Assembly (NCBI RefSeq): GCF_030160635.1
Contig: NZ_BSOS01000090.1
Span: 140,396 to 204,395 of the forward strand
Direction: 5' to 3'
Length of the DNA: 64,000 bases
DNA from: Acidocella aquatica
Lineage (GTDB): Bacteria > Pseudomonadota > Alphaproteobacteria > Acetobacterales > Acetobacteraceae
Part shown: in pieces, positions 51,567 to 61,535 of the stretch
Layout of the letters: every line of letters starts with the position of its first letter
How positions within the stretch are numbered: position 1 is the stretch's first letter
The notes under the pieces: generated by a model
What the model was told of the DNA's origin: nothing
Database searches by the model: none
The model's input: the letters and a program-made list of their open reading frames with translations, nothing else
Translations under genes and position numbers: made by a program

Positions 51567-52889
51567 CTACTCCGGCAGAATCTGTCCAACGGTCTCGCGG
51601 CCGAATGGTATAATTAAAAGTCCCACGGCAAATGCAATCGCCGTACATGCCACCGGTACCCCCACAGTTCCCGCATGCGCCACCGCTGCAGCCAGCGCAA
51701 AGTTAACACCAGCGCCGATAAACCGGCCAAATGACGTGCAGAAAGCAAAGGCCGTCGCGCGGATTTCAGTTGGAAATAACTCAGGCAACCACAGGCTGAA
51801 CATCGCAAAATTAGCGCCGCCAATGCCAAGAAAAAACAACGTGACGAGGAATACCGGCAATGCGGTGCCGCTTGGAAGATAAAATGCCCACCCAAAAGAT
51901 GCGACAATCATAACGAGCATGATCGTGAAATAAATTGCAAGCGTCCGGCGCCGGCCAATCCGTTCGGCAATTGCTGGCAACGTGATACAACCAAGAATCG
52001 TACCTATGGAGAGAATCCCTGTACCGATGGAAGCCATGTGAATCGCCGCAGGTTTAGCCATGCCTGCTTTTAGCGAAAGCTGTATCAAGGCCGTCGGCTC
52101 ATACACCGCAGCGGCCCAAAGTCCGATAACTGCAATTGTCAGCAACGCAGTCATCACCATGGTCTGAGACCGATAAGGACGCTGGAATATTTTCGCTAAC
52201 GGACGATTTGCACCGGTTGTATGTTTACGCTCCCATTTCGCCGACTCTTTCACGCCGGTAAGAACAAAAATCGAAATGATAACCGGAGCAAACCCGCAGA
52301 GAAACATCGCACGCCAGCCGAAATGCACACCAACCGTATAGTTAAGCGCCGCCGCAACGAAAAATCCGGCATAATATCCTGTCTGTAAATATCCTGCCCC
52401 CATCTTGCGCCGGTCCTCGGGCCAGCTCTCCGCGACATAAGTGCCCGCCAGCGCCCACTCGCCACCAATGCCTATACCGGCCAGCAGACGGAACAAACCA
52501 AGTTCCCACACATTTTGCGAAAGTGCCGCAGCACCAGTAAAAATTGCGTAGATCATAATAGTGGCTGCCAGAGTATTCTTGCGTCCAAAGCGATCTGCAA
52601 TCGGCCCCCAAATGAAGGAGAATCCCCAGCCGATCAAAAACATACCAAACAGGATCGATCCAATAAAAGCGACCGATGCAGGCTTCGCTTCAATTCCCGA
52701 CCGTGGCAGCAATTCCGTTAGTGCAGGCGCCAACACAAGAGCATAGATGACACTATCCATGCCATCAAGCATCCAGCCGAACCACGCTCCCCAAAATCCG
52801 GTAATCTGCTGCCGGTTAAGCTTTGTTCGTGTAAGCCTGCCCGAAGTCGAGCCAGCGCTTGATACCGTCCGATCCATTGCTGAATTCAT
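51567..52889 (-). CDS. MFS transporter, aromatic acid/dicarboxylate:H+ symporter-like
   Basis: A 440-residue 12-TM carrier. Seen: WMLDGMDSVIYALVLAPAL (the DGxD motif of AAHS/metabolite:H+ symporters) in TM1, the loop GPIADRFGRK, and the second-half repeat IAERIGRRRT. ATG at 52889 with CGAGGA upstream. It lies 84 bp after malonyl-CoA decarboxylase, in the position of the Rhizobium malonate carrier MatC but from another family. Probably imports malonate or the acid used by the cluster. Confidence 0.88.
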   Translation of the reverse strand: MNSAMDRTVSSAGSTSGRLTRTKLNRQQITGFWGAWFGWMLDGMDSVIYALVLAPALTELLPRSGIEAKPASVAFIGSILFGMFLIGWGFSFIWGPIADRFGRKNTLAATIMIYAIFTGAAALSQNVWELGLFRLLAGIGIGGEWALAGTYVAESWPEDRRKMGAGYLQTGYYAGFFVAAALNYTVGVHFGWRAMFLCGFAPVIISIFVLTGVKESAKWERKHTTGANRPLAKIFQRPYRSQTMVMTALLTIAVIGLWAAAVYEPTALIQLSLKAGMAKPAAIHMASIGTGILSIGTILGCITLPAIAERIGRRRTLAIYFTIMLVMIVASFGWAFYLPSGTALPVFLVTLFFLGIGGANFAMFSLWLPELFPTEIRATAFAFCTSFGRFIGAGVNFALAAAVAHAGTVGVPVACTAIAFAVGLLIIPFGRETVGQILPE

Positions 52890-52973
52890 TGTACATTCCT
52901 CGATTATGTTTGATTATTATAACTAACGCCGGCAAAAATTTTATTCTTCTTGTTTTACTTAGTAGCTCCCGCC

Positions 52974-54476
52974 TTAGCCTTTCTTACCCCTGCGCGTGGT
53001 AAGCGCCAACTTGGGTACCGCTAGCACCGCCGCTGCCGGCGTCAGCAACGCCGTCACCGCGGCAGAGCAGGCTACAACCCCCTCCTTGGTAAAAGCCTCG
53101 TGATTAGCCTCTATTGTTGCCGGATCGTATAGGTAGTTGACCATGAGACCGTAAGATTCATCTATACCGCGCTTACCAGGATTACCCATCCAATTTATAC
53201 GCTCCAGCCTGGCGCCATTGCCTAGATGAAATTTTGCAACCGAATCAGGCCGCCACCCACCTGTCCCGCTCTCGGTAAGATACATCGCACAAAGCCGAAC
53301 CAGGGCCGGGCGCAAAGCCTGCGCGAAAGCGGACATATTTACCCAGGACTCATTGCTGATTGCCGCGCGAACACAAGCCAACGGGCGCTCTGCCTCGTAT
53401 GGCATTCCAGTGGCGGAAAACAGCGCGCTTCCTTCGGCCTCAGATAGTGTGAAGCCGCTCAGATCATTTGCCTTCAGCCTCACCCCCAGCCAACGCCGAA
53501 ATCCAGGAATCGGAGAAAGTGTTGAAAATTGCTGTATCCATGGCAAACCAATCCGCAATTCCTCGACCACCTGTTTGATCAAGAAATTCCCGAATGAAAT
53601 TCCGCGCAAACCATCCTGACAGTTTGATATCGAATAGAAAATCGCCGTATCGGCTTCGTTTGCCCTGCGCAATTGCGCAGCTTCATCCGTATCACGCTCC
53701 AATAGCGCGCGCACAGATTCCGCAAGCCCCTTAACCAACGCCACTTCAACAAATATCAGAGGATCTCCTGGAAGTGCCGGATGAAAGAACGCAAAACACC
53801 GCCGGTCCGCCGCCAGCCTGCGCCGCAAATCGTCCCAGCCTTGGATTTCATGCACAGCCTCATAGGCAATGAGTTTTTCCAGAATTGCGGCTGGTGTTTG
53901 CCAATCTATCTGCCGCATTTCCAAAAACCCGCGATTAAACCAGGACGCAAAGAGATGCTTCAGATCAGCGTCAACCCGCTTTAACTCAGGGTGCCCTGCC
54001 ATGTGCTCGGGAAGCTCCTTGCGCATCCGCACCAGTGCCGCTGTACCGCCCTGCGCCATGTTGATCCGCCGCATCAGCTCCTGGCGTGGCGGTTCAGCAC
54101 GTTCCGCAAGAACGGCCGCCGTATCAGCTGAAGGTGCCGTTAAATATGAATTCGCCGCAGCTTTTAACGCTTCCTGGTCAGGTTCAAACGCTTCCGCGAG
54201 ATAAGCATAAAATGCACCGCGCTGTTCGTGCGCCAACCCCCCCAGAACCTCGAGCAATTCGCGCGCGATCGCCGCGCCAGCCGCCTCACCACGTTCAGAA
54301 AGCAAAGAGACTGCCAACTGCCTCGCGCGCTCAAGAGGGTTGATGTCTGTTGCGGGAATGGGTGCGAACTTCCGCCCTCGCTCAGCGATCGCCGGCCAAA
54401 GACGCTCCAGCCATGCCCGCGCCGACCTGGGATGCAGAATCGACCTGAGAGGCGCAGATTTTGACTGATTGGACAT
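52974..54476 (-). CDS. matA: Malonyl-CoA decarboxylase
   Basis: A 500-residue protein of the MCD family, converting malonyl-CoA to acetyl-CoA and CO2. Seen: IFYSISNCQDGLRGISFG then NFLIKQV, STLSPIPGFRRWL, FHLGNGARLERINWMGN and SYGLMVNYLYD, the conserved catalytic GNAT-like domain. The N-terminal half is the helical MCD_N domain. ATG at 54476 follows GGGGG; an upstream start lies in the operator. The divergent FCD-GntR gene copies the matR-matA arrangement of Rhizobium. Confidence 0.92.
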   Translation of the reverse strand: MSNQSKSAPLRSILHPRSARAWLERLWPAIAERGRKFAPIPATDINPLERARQLAVSLLSERGEAAGAAIARELLEVLGGLAHEQRGAFYAYLAEAFEPDQEALKAAANSYLTAPSADTAAVLAERAEPPRQELMRRINMAQGGTAALVRMRKELPEHMAGHPELKRVDADLKHLFASWFNRGFLEMRQIDWQTPAAILEKLIAYEAVHEIQGWDDLRRRLAADRRCFAFFHPALPGDPLIFVEVALVKGLAESVRALLERDTDEAAQLRRANEADTAIFYSISNCQDGLRGISFGNFLIKQVVEELRIGLPWIQQFSTLSPIPGFRRWLGVRLKANDLSGFTLSEAEGSALFSATGMPYEAERPLACVRAAISNESWVNMSAFAQALRPALVRLCAMYLTESGTGGWRPDSVAKFHLGNGARLERINWMGNPGKRGIDESYGLMVNYLYDPATIEANHEAFTKEGVVACSAAVTALLTPAAAVLAVPKLALTTRRGKKG

Positions 54477-54504
54477 TTCGTACCCCCGACTTTCTGTTTT
54501 TATA

Positions 54505-54566
54505 TTATACAAAATGCTATTGTAAAAGGTCTTTTGTATTTTTTAATGAAGAAATATTTGTATACT
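54505..54566. promoter_or_regulatory. Three TTGTA-type elements in the matA-matR divergent promoter
   Basis: ATACAAAATGCTATTGTA (54507-54524), TTTTGTAT (54532-54539) and TTTGTATAC (54557-54565). The first is almost the same as the element at 8375-8398. MatR of Rhizobium binds TCTTGTA/TACACGA in the same location, so these are good operator candidates. Confidence 0.6.
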
Positions 54567-54704
54567 TAGTAATTTCAATATGTTATTCGATTACATCCCG
54601 GATTTAGTCGAGGAAGGGCTTTCCCCGGGGACCGAACGAAAATAAAGTCGCCCTCTGAATTGGTTAAAATTGTTATTCACGATATTTTTTTTGGACTTGC
54701 CCGC

Positions 54705-55397
54705 ATGACCGTGACCGAAAAAATGGAACCTATCCGCGTTGCGAATGAAACCCTTGCAAGCCAGATCCGCAATTGCCTGGCCGATGACATCACATCCGGC
54801 GCCATCGCTCCCGGCACCCAGATCGACGAGCAGGAGGTGGCCGAACGCTTCGGTGCTTCACGCACCCCGGTCCGTGAGGCTTTGCGGGAACTCGCGTCCT
54901 CGGGTCTGGTAACCATCGAGCCCCGCCGGGGCGCACGCGTCGTCGAATTGACGCTTGACCGGATTGGCGAAATGTTCGAGGTCATGGCAGAGATTGAAGC
55001 AATGTGCGTCCGCATCGCCACCGAGCGGATGACGACTTTGGAACGATACCAGCTACACCACCTTCACAATATCTCGCACAAACATGTTCTGGATGAAAAT
55101 ATCGATGAATATGACGCAACCAACAAGCAGTTTCATACAACTATATACAACGGAACCCACAGTTCGTTTCTAATCGAGCTGGCCTCCAATCTGCGGCAAA
55201 GAATTGCCCCGTTCCGCCGAGCGCAGTTTCGCGGCATCCAGCGGCTTCTCATTTCCTATGAAGAACATGCAGCCATTCTCAACAGCATTTTCGCAAAAGA
55301 CAGCGACACAGCAGCAAAGCTAATGCGTGCACACATGCTCGTTGCAGGTGCTGTCTATACGCGCTATGCCTATGAACATCCGAGCCGGCTAGAATAA
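54705..55397 (+). CDS. matR: GntR-family regulator, FCD subfamily (MatR-like)
   Basis: A 230-residue regulator from ATG 54705; a TTG start 15 codons upstream lacks support. The winged HTH includes EVAERFGASRTPVREALREL and the FCD domain spans about 85-215 with the expected Asp/His positions (DATNKQFH). It is divergent from malonyl-CoA decarboxylase with TTGTATAC elements between, as for Rhizobium MatR. It probably senses malonate or a related acid; the gene name rests on context. Confidence 0.82.
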   Translation: MTVTEKMEPIRVANETLASQIRNCLADDITSGAIAPGTQIDEQEVAERFGASRTPVREALRELASSGLVTIEPRRGARVVELTLDRIGEMFEVMAEIEAMCVRIATERMTTLERYQLHHLHNISHKHVLDENIDEYDATNKQFHTTIYNGTHSSFLIELASNLRQRIAPFRRAQFRGIQRLLISYEEHAAILNSIFAKDSDTAAKLMRAHMLVAGAVYTRYAYEHPSRLE

Positions 55398-55575
55398 TCA
55401 TCTGAACTGAACCGGCAGGTTCGTATCTGATGATTTAAATTGCTCTCTTGAATACCAGAGGCGACGCATCAAGGCGCAATACCCACGGCCAAAATCTCGA
55501 ACTCCGCTTACGAAAATCTGCCACCCGATCAATGCAAACTGTCGACGGCGGCGAAAAATGTGTCCGTCGGGTTGA
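55398..55575. other. Unassigned sequence between matR and ISL3 relic
   Basis: About 180 bases after the matR stop. A minus-strand frame is open across it, continuing from the transposase relic side, but it resembles no family that I can name. Probably debris of insertion elements. Confidence 0.3.
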
Positions 55576-56034
55576 TTAAAAGGGGTTTGTTTCAAATCGC
55601 TTCCAACCGTGGCTCTGACTCATATTTGGTGCAGCAAGGCTATTTGAATGCGGATCAATGAGCCAGACTTCAACAGTGGCTGCCTCCCGGTCTGGCAGCA
55701 TATCTATGATCTGCCGGCGCTCAAGATCACAAATCACCGTGCCGTATCGTTGCCCCCGCTTCCAAACCCAGTCGTCAATTCCGATGATGGCCGGAGTGCT
55801 CGGCACTTTCACCGCATACCTGCGAACCGTCCTGAGCAATGTATCCCGGCTGACCGGCATCTGCCGACGGCGAGCCAGTCCGGCAGATGGTCGGCCACCC
55901 AATGCCAATCCAAGGTGATGCACGACCTTCTCAAACCGACCAGTTCGGCGACAGTAAGCCAACGCGACGTCCTCAGAGAAGCGCTCAACGAAAATCTGCC
56001 GAGTACAGCTGGTTTCGCTAGATTGCGATAGCAC
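55576..56034 (-). mobile_element. ISL3-family transposase relic, truncated at both ends
   Basis: A 152-codon frame reads as the inner N-terminal part of ISL3-type transposases: RQIFVERFSEDVALAYCRRT, MPVSRDTLLRTVRR, IIGIDDWVWKRGQRYGT and LERRQIIDMLPDREAATVE. The zinc-finger N-terminus and the C-terminal 250 or so residues are missing; after AATVEVWL the sequence becomes unrelated. No inverted repeats were found. It ends directly at the urease operon. Confidence 0.85.
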
Positions 56035-56041
56035 AAAATGC

Positions 56042-56683
56042 TCAACTGCTCTCGGTTTGTGTCCCCGGCATCGACTTCAAACCGCCAGATATAGAAATAA
56101 AATCCGCTATCTCTTGCACACCCAGCCCGCTCTTCACCTGCGCGAACACGAAAGGCCTTGATCCGCGCATGCGCCTGGCGTCGCGGTCCATAACGTCGAG
56201 GCTGGCGCCGACCAGGGGTGCGAGGTCGGTTTTGTTGATAACGAGCAAATCGCTTTTCGTAATGCCGGGGCCGCCTTTTCGGGGGATCTTGTCGCCGGCC
56301 GAGACGTCGATGACATAGATGGTCAAGTCGGCAAGCTCTGGCGAAAAGGTGGCAGCGAGGTTATCGCCCCCGCTTTCGATGAGCAGGAGTTCGAGGCGTG
56401 GGAAGCGGGCCACCATTTGCGCCACGCCAGCGAGGTTTATGGAGGCATCCTCGCGTATGGCGGTGTGGGGGCAGCCTCCGGTCTCGATGCCGAGGATTCG
56501 TTCCGGGACGAGAGACCCCGCGCGGGTGAGAAACTCGGCGTCTTCCTTTGTGTAGATATCGTTGGTGATGGCGGCGATGTCGATCTTGTCGCGGAAGGCG
56601 CGGCAGAGCGCATCCATCAGCGCGGTTTTGCCGCTGCCCACCGGGCCGCCAATGCCGACGCGTAATGGTCCGTTCGTGTTCAT
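56042..56683 (-). CDS. ureG: Urease accessory GTPase UreG
   Basis: A 213-residue SIMIBI GTPase for nickel delivery. Seen: P-loop [15 protein letters not shown] near 11-25, the metal-binding [25 protein letters not shown], and [14 protein letters not shown] at 56683 overlaps the ureF stop (ATGA); a longer frame inside ureF is rejected. Last gene of ureDABCEFG. Confidence 0.97.
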   Translation of the reverse strand: MNTNGPLRVGIGGPVGSGKTALMDALCRAFRDKIDIAAITNDIYTKEDAEFLTRAGSLVPERILGIETGGCPHTAIREDASINLAGVAQMVARFPRLELLLIESGGDNLAATFSPELADLTIYVIDVSAGDKIPRKGGPGITKSDLLVINKTDLAPLVGASLDVMDRDARRMRGSRPFVFAQVKSGLGVQEIADFISISGGLKSMPGTQTESS

Positions 56684-57288
56684 GTGCGAAATAGCCTTGT
56701 ATATTGGGTTTCGTGCTTCTGCCCTGCGATATCGGCGGCCCAGGAAGCACTGCCGAGTTCGAGGGATTGGCTTTGATGTACTGTTGCCCGGATGGCAGGC
56801 TCCAGTGCTTTTTGTGCCCGCAGACCGGCTGATTGGCCGAGGGGGATGAGGCGCACGGCGGCGGATATCTGGCCCGCAACCGCAGCGTGGAGATAAGCCA
56901 GCAAGGCGTCGTCCACGGGGATGCCGTGGACGGAGGCGAGTTTTGCACCCGCAACCGGATATGGGGCCGCTGGCGCGCCGCCCCAGGGTAGCGCAGCGGC
57001 GCAAAACGCTTCACCCTGGGCACTGGTTTCCAGACGGCGTTCGGCGCCGGGGCATAAAGCGAGGGCGAGATCCGCGACATCCTCGCCGGCATAGGCACGG
57101 CGGAATAATACCGCGTCCGTCCAGAGTGATCCGAGCGCGAGGCTATCTTCGAGCCACAGGGCAAGGGTGGTTTCATTGTTAACCCCGCCTTGCTCCACGA
57201 CCCATTCCAGCCCGGCGGAATAGGCGAAGCCGCCCGTGGGGAAGGCGGGCGAGAACCAGGTGAGGAGGTTGAGCAAAGCATTAGCCAT
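56680..57288 (-). CDS. ureF: Urease accessory protein UreF
   Basis: A 202-residue all-helical accessory protein: [18 protein letters not shown] near the N-terminus, a family signature. It acts with UreD and UreG in urease maturation. Overlaps ureE by 8 bases and ureG by 4. Confidence 0.95.
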   Translation of the reverse strand: MANALLNLLTWFSPAFPTGGFAYSAGLEWVVEQGGVNNETTLALWLEDSLALGSLWTDAVLFRRAYAGEDVADLALALCPGAERRLETSAQGEAFCAAALPWGGAPAAPYPVAGAKLASVHGIPVDDALLAYLHAAVAGQISAAVRLIPLGQSAGLRAQKALEPAIRATVHQSQSLELGSASWAADIAGQKHETQYTRLFRT

Positions 57289-57712
57289 GGCTGTGATAGG
57301 CGCCTCCCTCGGGGTCGAACGGAGCGGTCATCTGCGCCGCGCTGCCGCCAAGCTTTCGCACCATATCCGCGATGACATGATCCTCCAGAATGCGCAGGCA
57401 GCTAGGCAGAAATTGTACGGCGAGATGGCGGTTGCCGAGATGCCAGGCGAGGCGGATAAGAGCGTCTGCCGTTGGGGCCGTGATTTCCAGCAATGCCTCG
57501 TCCGCGGCCCGCACTTCGACGTAAGAGCCGTCTTCGAGCGCCAGCGCATCGCCGCCGCGGATATGGACGGCTTCGGGCAGATCGAGGAGGATTTCCGTAC
57601 CCTGGTCCGTAACGAAACGCAGACGGCGGCGGTAGCGGCGGTCGTAATCGAGCGTGACGCTATGGATGGCGGTATGCCACTGATCCGCCGGCAGGATGCG
57701 AACGGCGCGCAT
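57281..57712 (-). CDS. ureE: Urease accessory protein UreE
   Basis: A 143-144 residue nickel metallochaperone: LDYDRRYRRRLRF, LLDLPEAVHIRGGDAL and LAWHLGNRHLAVQF, with the metal-binding His in GNRH. The C-terminal tail has only two His (AYHSHG), so no His-rich nickel store. Start at one of two adjacent Met codons, 57715 or 57712, overlapping the ureC stop. Confidence 0.95.
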   Translation of the reverse strand: MRAVRILPADQWHTAIHSVTLDYDRRYRRRLRFVTDQGTEILLDLPEAVHIRGGDALALEDGSYVEVRAADEALLEITAPTADALIRLAWHLGNRHLAVQFLPSCLRILEDHVIADMVRKLGGSAAQMTAPFDPEGGAYHSHG

Positions 57713-59418
57713 CAAAAGAGGAAGTACCGCTGGGCCATGGGGAGCACTTCGGCAGGCTCGCAGATTAGCAATTCGCCGTCGGCGCGGACCTCGTAGGTCT
57801 CGGGATTCACTTCGATGTCGGGTGTGGCGTCGTTATGGATCATGGATCTCTTGCCGATGCCGCCACGGGTATTTTGCACGGCCACCAGAGGCCGGGAGAG
57901 GCCGAGACGCTTGCCGATATCAGCATCGAGTGCAGCTTGCGAGACGAACAGCAGTGAGGATTCGATCAGGGCGCGGCCATAGGCGCCGAACATGGGGCGG
58001 TAATGCACCGGCTGCGGCGTGGGGATGGACGCATTGGCGTCGCCCATTTGCGCCATGGCAATCGAGCCGGCCTTGAGCACCATGTCCGGCTTAATGCCGA
58101 AGAAGGCCGGCGACCAGAGCACGAGGTCGGCGAGCTTGCCGGCAGCGATGGAGCCGACATGGGCGGACATGCCCTGGGCGATGGCGGGGTTGATGGTGTA
58201 TTTGGCGATGTAGCGTTTTATCCGGGCGTTATCGCCAGCGCCATCACCAGGCAGGCCGCCGCGTTGTAATTTCATTTTGTGCGCTGTCTGCCAGGTGCGG
58301 ATTATGACCTCGCCAACGCGGCCCATGGCCTGGCTGTCGGAGGAGAACATCGAGAGGGCGCCGAGATCGTGCAAAATGTCTTCCGCGGCGATGGTTTCCT
58401 TGCGGATACGGGATTCGGCAAAGGCGATGTCTTCGGGGATGGAGGCGTCAAGATGATGGCAGACCATGAGCATGTCGAGATGCTCATCGAGCGTATTAAC
58501 CGTATAGGGGCGCGTGGGGTTGGTCGAACTGGGTAGCACGTTGGGCAGGCCGGCGACACGGATGATGTCCGGGGCGTGGCCGCCGCCGGCACCTTCCGTG
58601 TGGAAGGCATGGATGGTGCGGCCCTTGAAGGCGGCGATCGTATCTTCGACGAAGCCGGATTCATTCAGCGTATCGCTATGGATCATCACCTGCACGTCGA
58701 ATTCATCGGCAACGGACAGGCAGTTGTCGATGGCGGCGGGCGTTGTGCCCCAATCTTCGTGCAATTTGAGAGATGACGCGCCGGCACGGATCATTTCCTC
58801 GAGCGCCGCGGGTTGGCTGGCATTGCCCTTGGCCGTAAAGGCGAGGTTCATGGGGAAGGCTTCCGCGGCCTGCAGCATGCGGGCGAGGTGGAAGGGACCG
58901 GGCGTGCAGGTGGTGGCGGCCGTGCCTGTGGCCGGGCCGGTACCGCCGCCGACCATGGTGGTGATGCCCGATGCCAGCGCCTCTTCGATCTGCTGCGGGC
59001 AGATGAAATGGATATGGGAATCGATGCCGCCGGCGGTGAGGATCTTGCCCTCGCCGGCGATGATCTCCGTGCCGGGGCCAATGATGATGTCCACACCGGG
59101 TTGCACATCCGGGTTGCCGGCCTTGCCGATTTTCGCGATACGGCCGGCCCTGATGGCGACATCGGCTTTGACGATGCCCCAATGGTCGATAATGAGGGCG
59201 TTGGTGATGACGGTATCGGCCGCGCCTTGCGCGTTGGTGATCTGCGACTGGCCCATGCCATCGCGGATAACCTTGCCGCCGCCGAATTTCACTTCTTCAC
59301 CGTAGATGCAAAAGTCCCTTTCGACTTCGGCGAAGAGTTCCGTGTCGGCCAGCCGGACGCGGTCGCCCACTGTGGGGCCGAACATATCGGCATAGGCAGC
59401 GCGGGTGATGCGGGCCAT
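57712..59418 (-). CDS. ureC: Urease subunit alpha
   Basis: A 568-residue catalytic subunit hydrolysing urea to ammonia and carbamate. Nickel ligands visible include H135/H137 ([12 protein letters not shown]) and the carbamylated Lys218 (SLKLHEDWG); the mobile-flap [13 protein letters not shown] is intact. Full length and no lesions. Starts by TAATG overlap with ureB. Confidence 0.98.
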   Translation of the reverse strand: MARITRAAYADMFGPTVGDRVRLADTELFAEVERDFCIYGEEVKFGGGKVIRDGMGQSQITNAQGAADTVITNALIIDHWGIVKADVAIRAGRIAKIGKAGNPDVQPGVDIIIGPGTEIIAGEGKILTAGGIDSHIHFICPQQIEEALASGITTMVGGGTGPATGTAATTCTPGPFHLARMLQAAEAFPMNLAFTAKGNASQPAALEEMIRAGASSLKLHEDWGTTPAAIDNCLSVADEFDVQVMIHSDTLNESGFVEDTIAAFKGRTIHAFHTEGAGGGHAPDIIRVAGLPNVLPSSTNPTRPYTVNTLDEHLDMLMVCHHLDASIPEDIAFAESRIRKETIAAEDILHDLGALSMFSSDSQAMGRVGEVIIRTWQTAHKMKLQRGGLPGDGAGDNARIKRYIAKYTINPAIAQGMSAHVGSIAAGKLADLVLWSPAFFGIKPDMVLKAGSIAMAQMGDANASIPTPQPVHYRPMFGAYGRALIESSLLFVSQAALDADIGKRLGLSRPLVAVQNTRGGIGKRSMIHNDATPDIEVNPETYEVRADGELLICEPAEVLPMAQRYFLF

Positions 59419-59726
59419 TATTCTGCTCTCCCCATCGTCAAACCTCTGAAGCCATAAATCTCGCGCCGGCCGCGATAGGGGACCAGGGTAATCTCGCGGC
59501 TTTGTCCGGGCTCGAAGCGGATGGCGGTGCCGGCGGCGATATCGAGGCGCTTTCCGTGGGCGGCGGCGCGGTCGAATGAGAGGGCCGCGTTGGTTTCGGC
59601 GAAATGATAATGGCTCCCGACCTGGATCGGGCGGTCGCCTTTATTGGCGACACTGAGAACGGTTTTCTCGAGGCCCGCGTTCAGCTCCAACTCGCCGTCC
59701 GGCGTAAAAATCTCGCCCGGTATCAT
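59418..59726 (-). CDS. ureB: Urease subunit beta
   Basis: A 102-residue structural subunit: [30 protein letters not shown] and [10 protein letters not shown], all family signatures. ATGA overlap with ureA and TAATG with ureC show tight coupling. Confidence 0.97.
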   Translation of the reverse strand: MIPGEIFTPDGELELNAGLEKTVLSVANKGDRPIQVGSHYHFAETNAALSFDRAAAHGKRLDIAAGTAIRFEPGQSREITLVPYRGRREIYGFRGLTMGRAE

Positions 59727-60025
59727 CGGATGGGCTCGTGCACGGTGACGAGTTTCGTGCCATCGGGAAAGGTCGCTTCGACCTGCACGTCATGAATCAT
59801 TTCCGCCACCCCTTCCATAACCTGGGCGCGAGTGAGCACATGCGCTCCCGCCTCCATCAGCTCAGCCACGCGTTTGCCGTCGCGCGCGCCCTCAACCACG
59901 AAATCGGTGATCAGTGCCACCGCCTCAGGGTGGTTGAGCTTGACGCCGCGCTCGAGCCGCTTGCGCGCCACCATCGCGGCCATCGCGATGAGCAATTTAT
60001 CTTTCTCGCGCGGCGTCAAATTCAT
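59723..60025 (-). CDS. ureA: Urease subunit gamma
   Basis: A 100-residue structural subunit: [50 protein letters not shown] at 60025 gives the family length; the longer frame runs into ureD and is rejected. 16 bp after the ureD stop. Confidence 0.97.
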   Translation of the reverse strand: MNLTPREKDKLLIAMAAMVARKRLERGVKLNHPEAVALITDFVVEGARDGKRVAELMEAGAHVLTRAQVMEGVAEMIHDVQVEATFPDGTKLVTVHEPIR

Positions 60026-60041
60026 TCGGTTGGTTCCTTCG

Positions 60042-60866
60042 CTAGCCTTGCCATACGCGCGGCAGCGGACCGGGCCGCAAAACCGCGAGCGCTCGCGCAA
60101 CCACATGCCGCAACGCTGCTGCATCCGGTGCCAAAATACGGGCGAGCAGCACATCGCCGGTCCAGCTGGCACTGGCATGAGCACTCGTCAATGCCGCGCG
60201 CACGGCGCCAAGCCGCTCCGCCATTCCTGGGCCCACCGCAAAAACACTGGCGACGGCGCGCGCCCCCGCTGCCACGCCGGGGCGGTCAAGGCCGGCTGCG
60301 ATATCACCTTCGAGGCGAGTGGAATCCTGCCACAGCAAGGCGCCATCACGGCTGAGCGAGATGCGGTCGCGCAAATAGCCCTCGCGCAAAATTTCGCCCA
60401 TGGCGAGGCGGCCGAAGATGAGGGATTCAACGCCGAGGAATTCCGCTCCCGCGCAAAGGTCGATATCGAGGGCACGGTCGAGGCTGAAACCGTCGAATAA
60501 TATGGTTTCCTGCGGCAAATAGTGTAGCCTCGCCCCGGCGCCTGCAGTCAGGCGTGTGCGAATGCGGGCGGGGGCCTCAAGCACGCGGTAGACACGCTCG
60601 GCCGCCTGGGTGGTGAACGTGACCACGGCGCGGGGTGTCAGCGCCAGGGCGATATCCAGCGCATCGCCACCGGCTATGCCGCCGGAAATGTTGAGGGCGA
60701 CGGCCTCGACGCCGGGACCACGCGGCAGACGGGCTTTCAGGCAGCCTTCCTGGTAGAAGCGATCAAGGCGCGTGTCTGTGCCGTCATGCGTGAAGCCGAG
60801 ATCGAGACGGCCGCGCGCACGTTGCGGCGCCGCGATCGCATCTTGCCGGGCGGGCACAAAATTCAT
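60042..60866 (-). CDS. ureD: Urease accessory protein UreD (UreH)
   Basis: A 274-residue accessory protein binding the UreABC apoenzyme with UreF/UreG. Seen: [41 protein letters not shown] and [14 protein letters not shown] at 60866; the longer frame is upstream non-coding. First gene of the operon; no nickel or urea transporter is nearby. Confidence 0.95.
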   Translation of the reverse strand: MNFVPARQDAIAAPQRARGRLDLGFTHDGTDTRLDRFYQEGCLKARLPRGPGVEAVALNISGGIAGGDALDIALALTPRAVVTFTTQAAERVYRVLEAPARIRTRLTAGAGARLHYLPQETILFDGFSLDRALDIDLCAGAEFLGVESLIFGRLAMGEILREGYLRDRISLSRDGALLWQDSTRLEGDIAAGLDRPGVAAGARAVASVFAVGPGMAERLGAVRAALTSAHASASWTGDVLLARILAPDAAALRHVVARALAVLRPGPLPRVWQG

Positions 60867-61019
60867 CCCCGATACTGGCGGCGGGACTGACAGCCCGTCA
60901 AGGGGACAAATAACGTAAGCCGGCGCACAGCTTGCCCCGCACCCGGGAAATTGCGTTGCCGGATAGAAGTTTATGAGTGTTCCGCAGCGCGCCATAAGGC
61001 CGAGGCGCCAATACAACCA
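60867..61019 (-). promoter_or_regulatory. Presumed urease operon promoter region
   Basis: The 150 bases upstream of ureD up to the vapC relic. No clear -35/-10 or NtrC-type site is recognised. Role assigned by position only. Confidence 0.3.
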
Positions 61020-61291
61020 ATGAGCCGGCAACCAGACCTGGAAGATTTCGCGCTACGCTTCACGGCGGGTACCCGCAACCACTACCAATCCCCGACTGCG
61101 GGCATGGCCGGCGATCATCAGATCATAAGGACCAATCACTCATCCCCGGCGCTCAAGATCCCCTCTCACCTCAGCCGTGTGTGCGGCAGCGTCGCTGTCG
61201 AATGGCAACACCGCCAATCTGGCCGAAAAATGCTCGACTTGGCGGCGGATACGCGAATGCAGAGACTGGTATCCAACATATAGCGCAGCAT
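61020..61291 (-). pseudogene. vapC toxin relic (PIN-domain ribonuclease)
   Basis: From ATG 61291 the minus strand reads MLRYMLDTSLCIRV, the VapC start, but then jumps to RRQVEHFSARLAVLPFDSD and AAAHTAEVRGDLERRG in another frame, missing about 50 residues that include catalytic acids. A TGA then interrupts before VIGPYDLMIAGHARSRGL and VVVAGTRRE, and a further shift leads to NLPGLVAGSL. The order matches VapC throughout, so this is a decayed toxin gene with an internal deletion, a stop and a frameshift. Confidence 0.85.
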
Positions 61292-61529
61292 TAAAAACGC
61301 TCACGCTTCTGGGTCATCGGCTGCATACGCTCTCCCAGACCAACTCCCGGAGCGGCAAACAAACCATCCCAAGCCGCCTCGGCCTGCGCCATGATCTTGC
61401 GGGGTCCAACTTGCGGGGTCCAACGGAAACAATGGCCACCTCGTGGACATCATCGGAGAAGGCGGCAGCCTTTGACAACCGCACAGCTTGCGAGCAGTTG
61501 GAAAGAAACAATGAGGTGCGCGCCAACAT
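61291..61529 (-). pseudogene. vapB antitoxin relic frameshifted by a 14-bp tandem duplication
   Basis: From ATG 61529 it reads MLARTSLFLSNCSQAVRLSK, then DDVHEVAIVSVGPRKL, as VapB/AbrB antitoxins do. At about 61404-61431 the 14-mer CTTGCGGGGTCCAA (plus strand) occurs twice in tandem. Removing one copy restores a frame reading AAWDGLFAAPGVGLGERM to a TAA that overlaps the vapC ATG (TAATG). With the duplication the frame goes on to a wrong 71-residue product. Confidence 0.85.
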
Positions 61530-61535
61530 GAAAGC

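Noticed and set aside
56042..57004. Long ureG frame of 320 codons
   Set aside because: The first 107 codons lie inside ureF in another frame; ATG 56683 gives the standard UreG.
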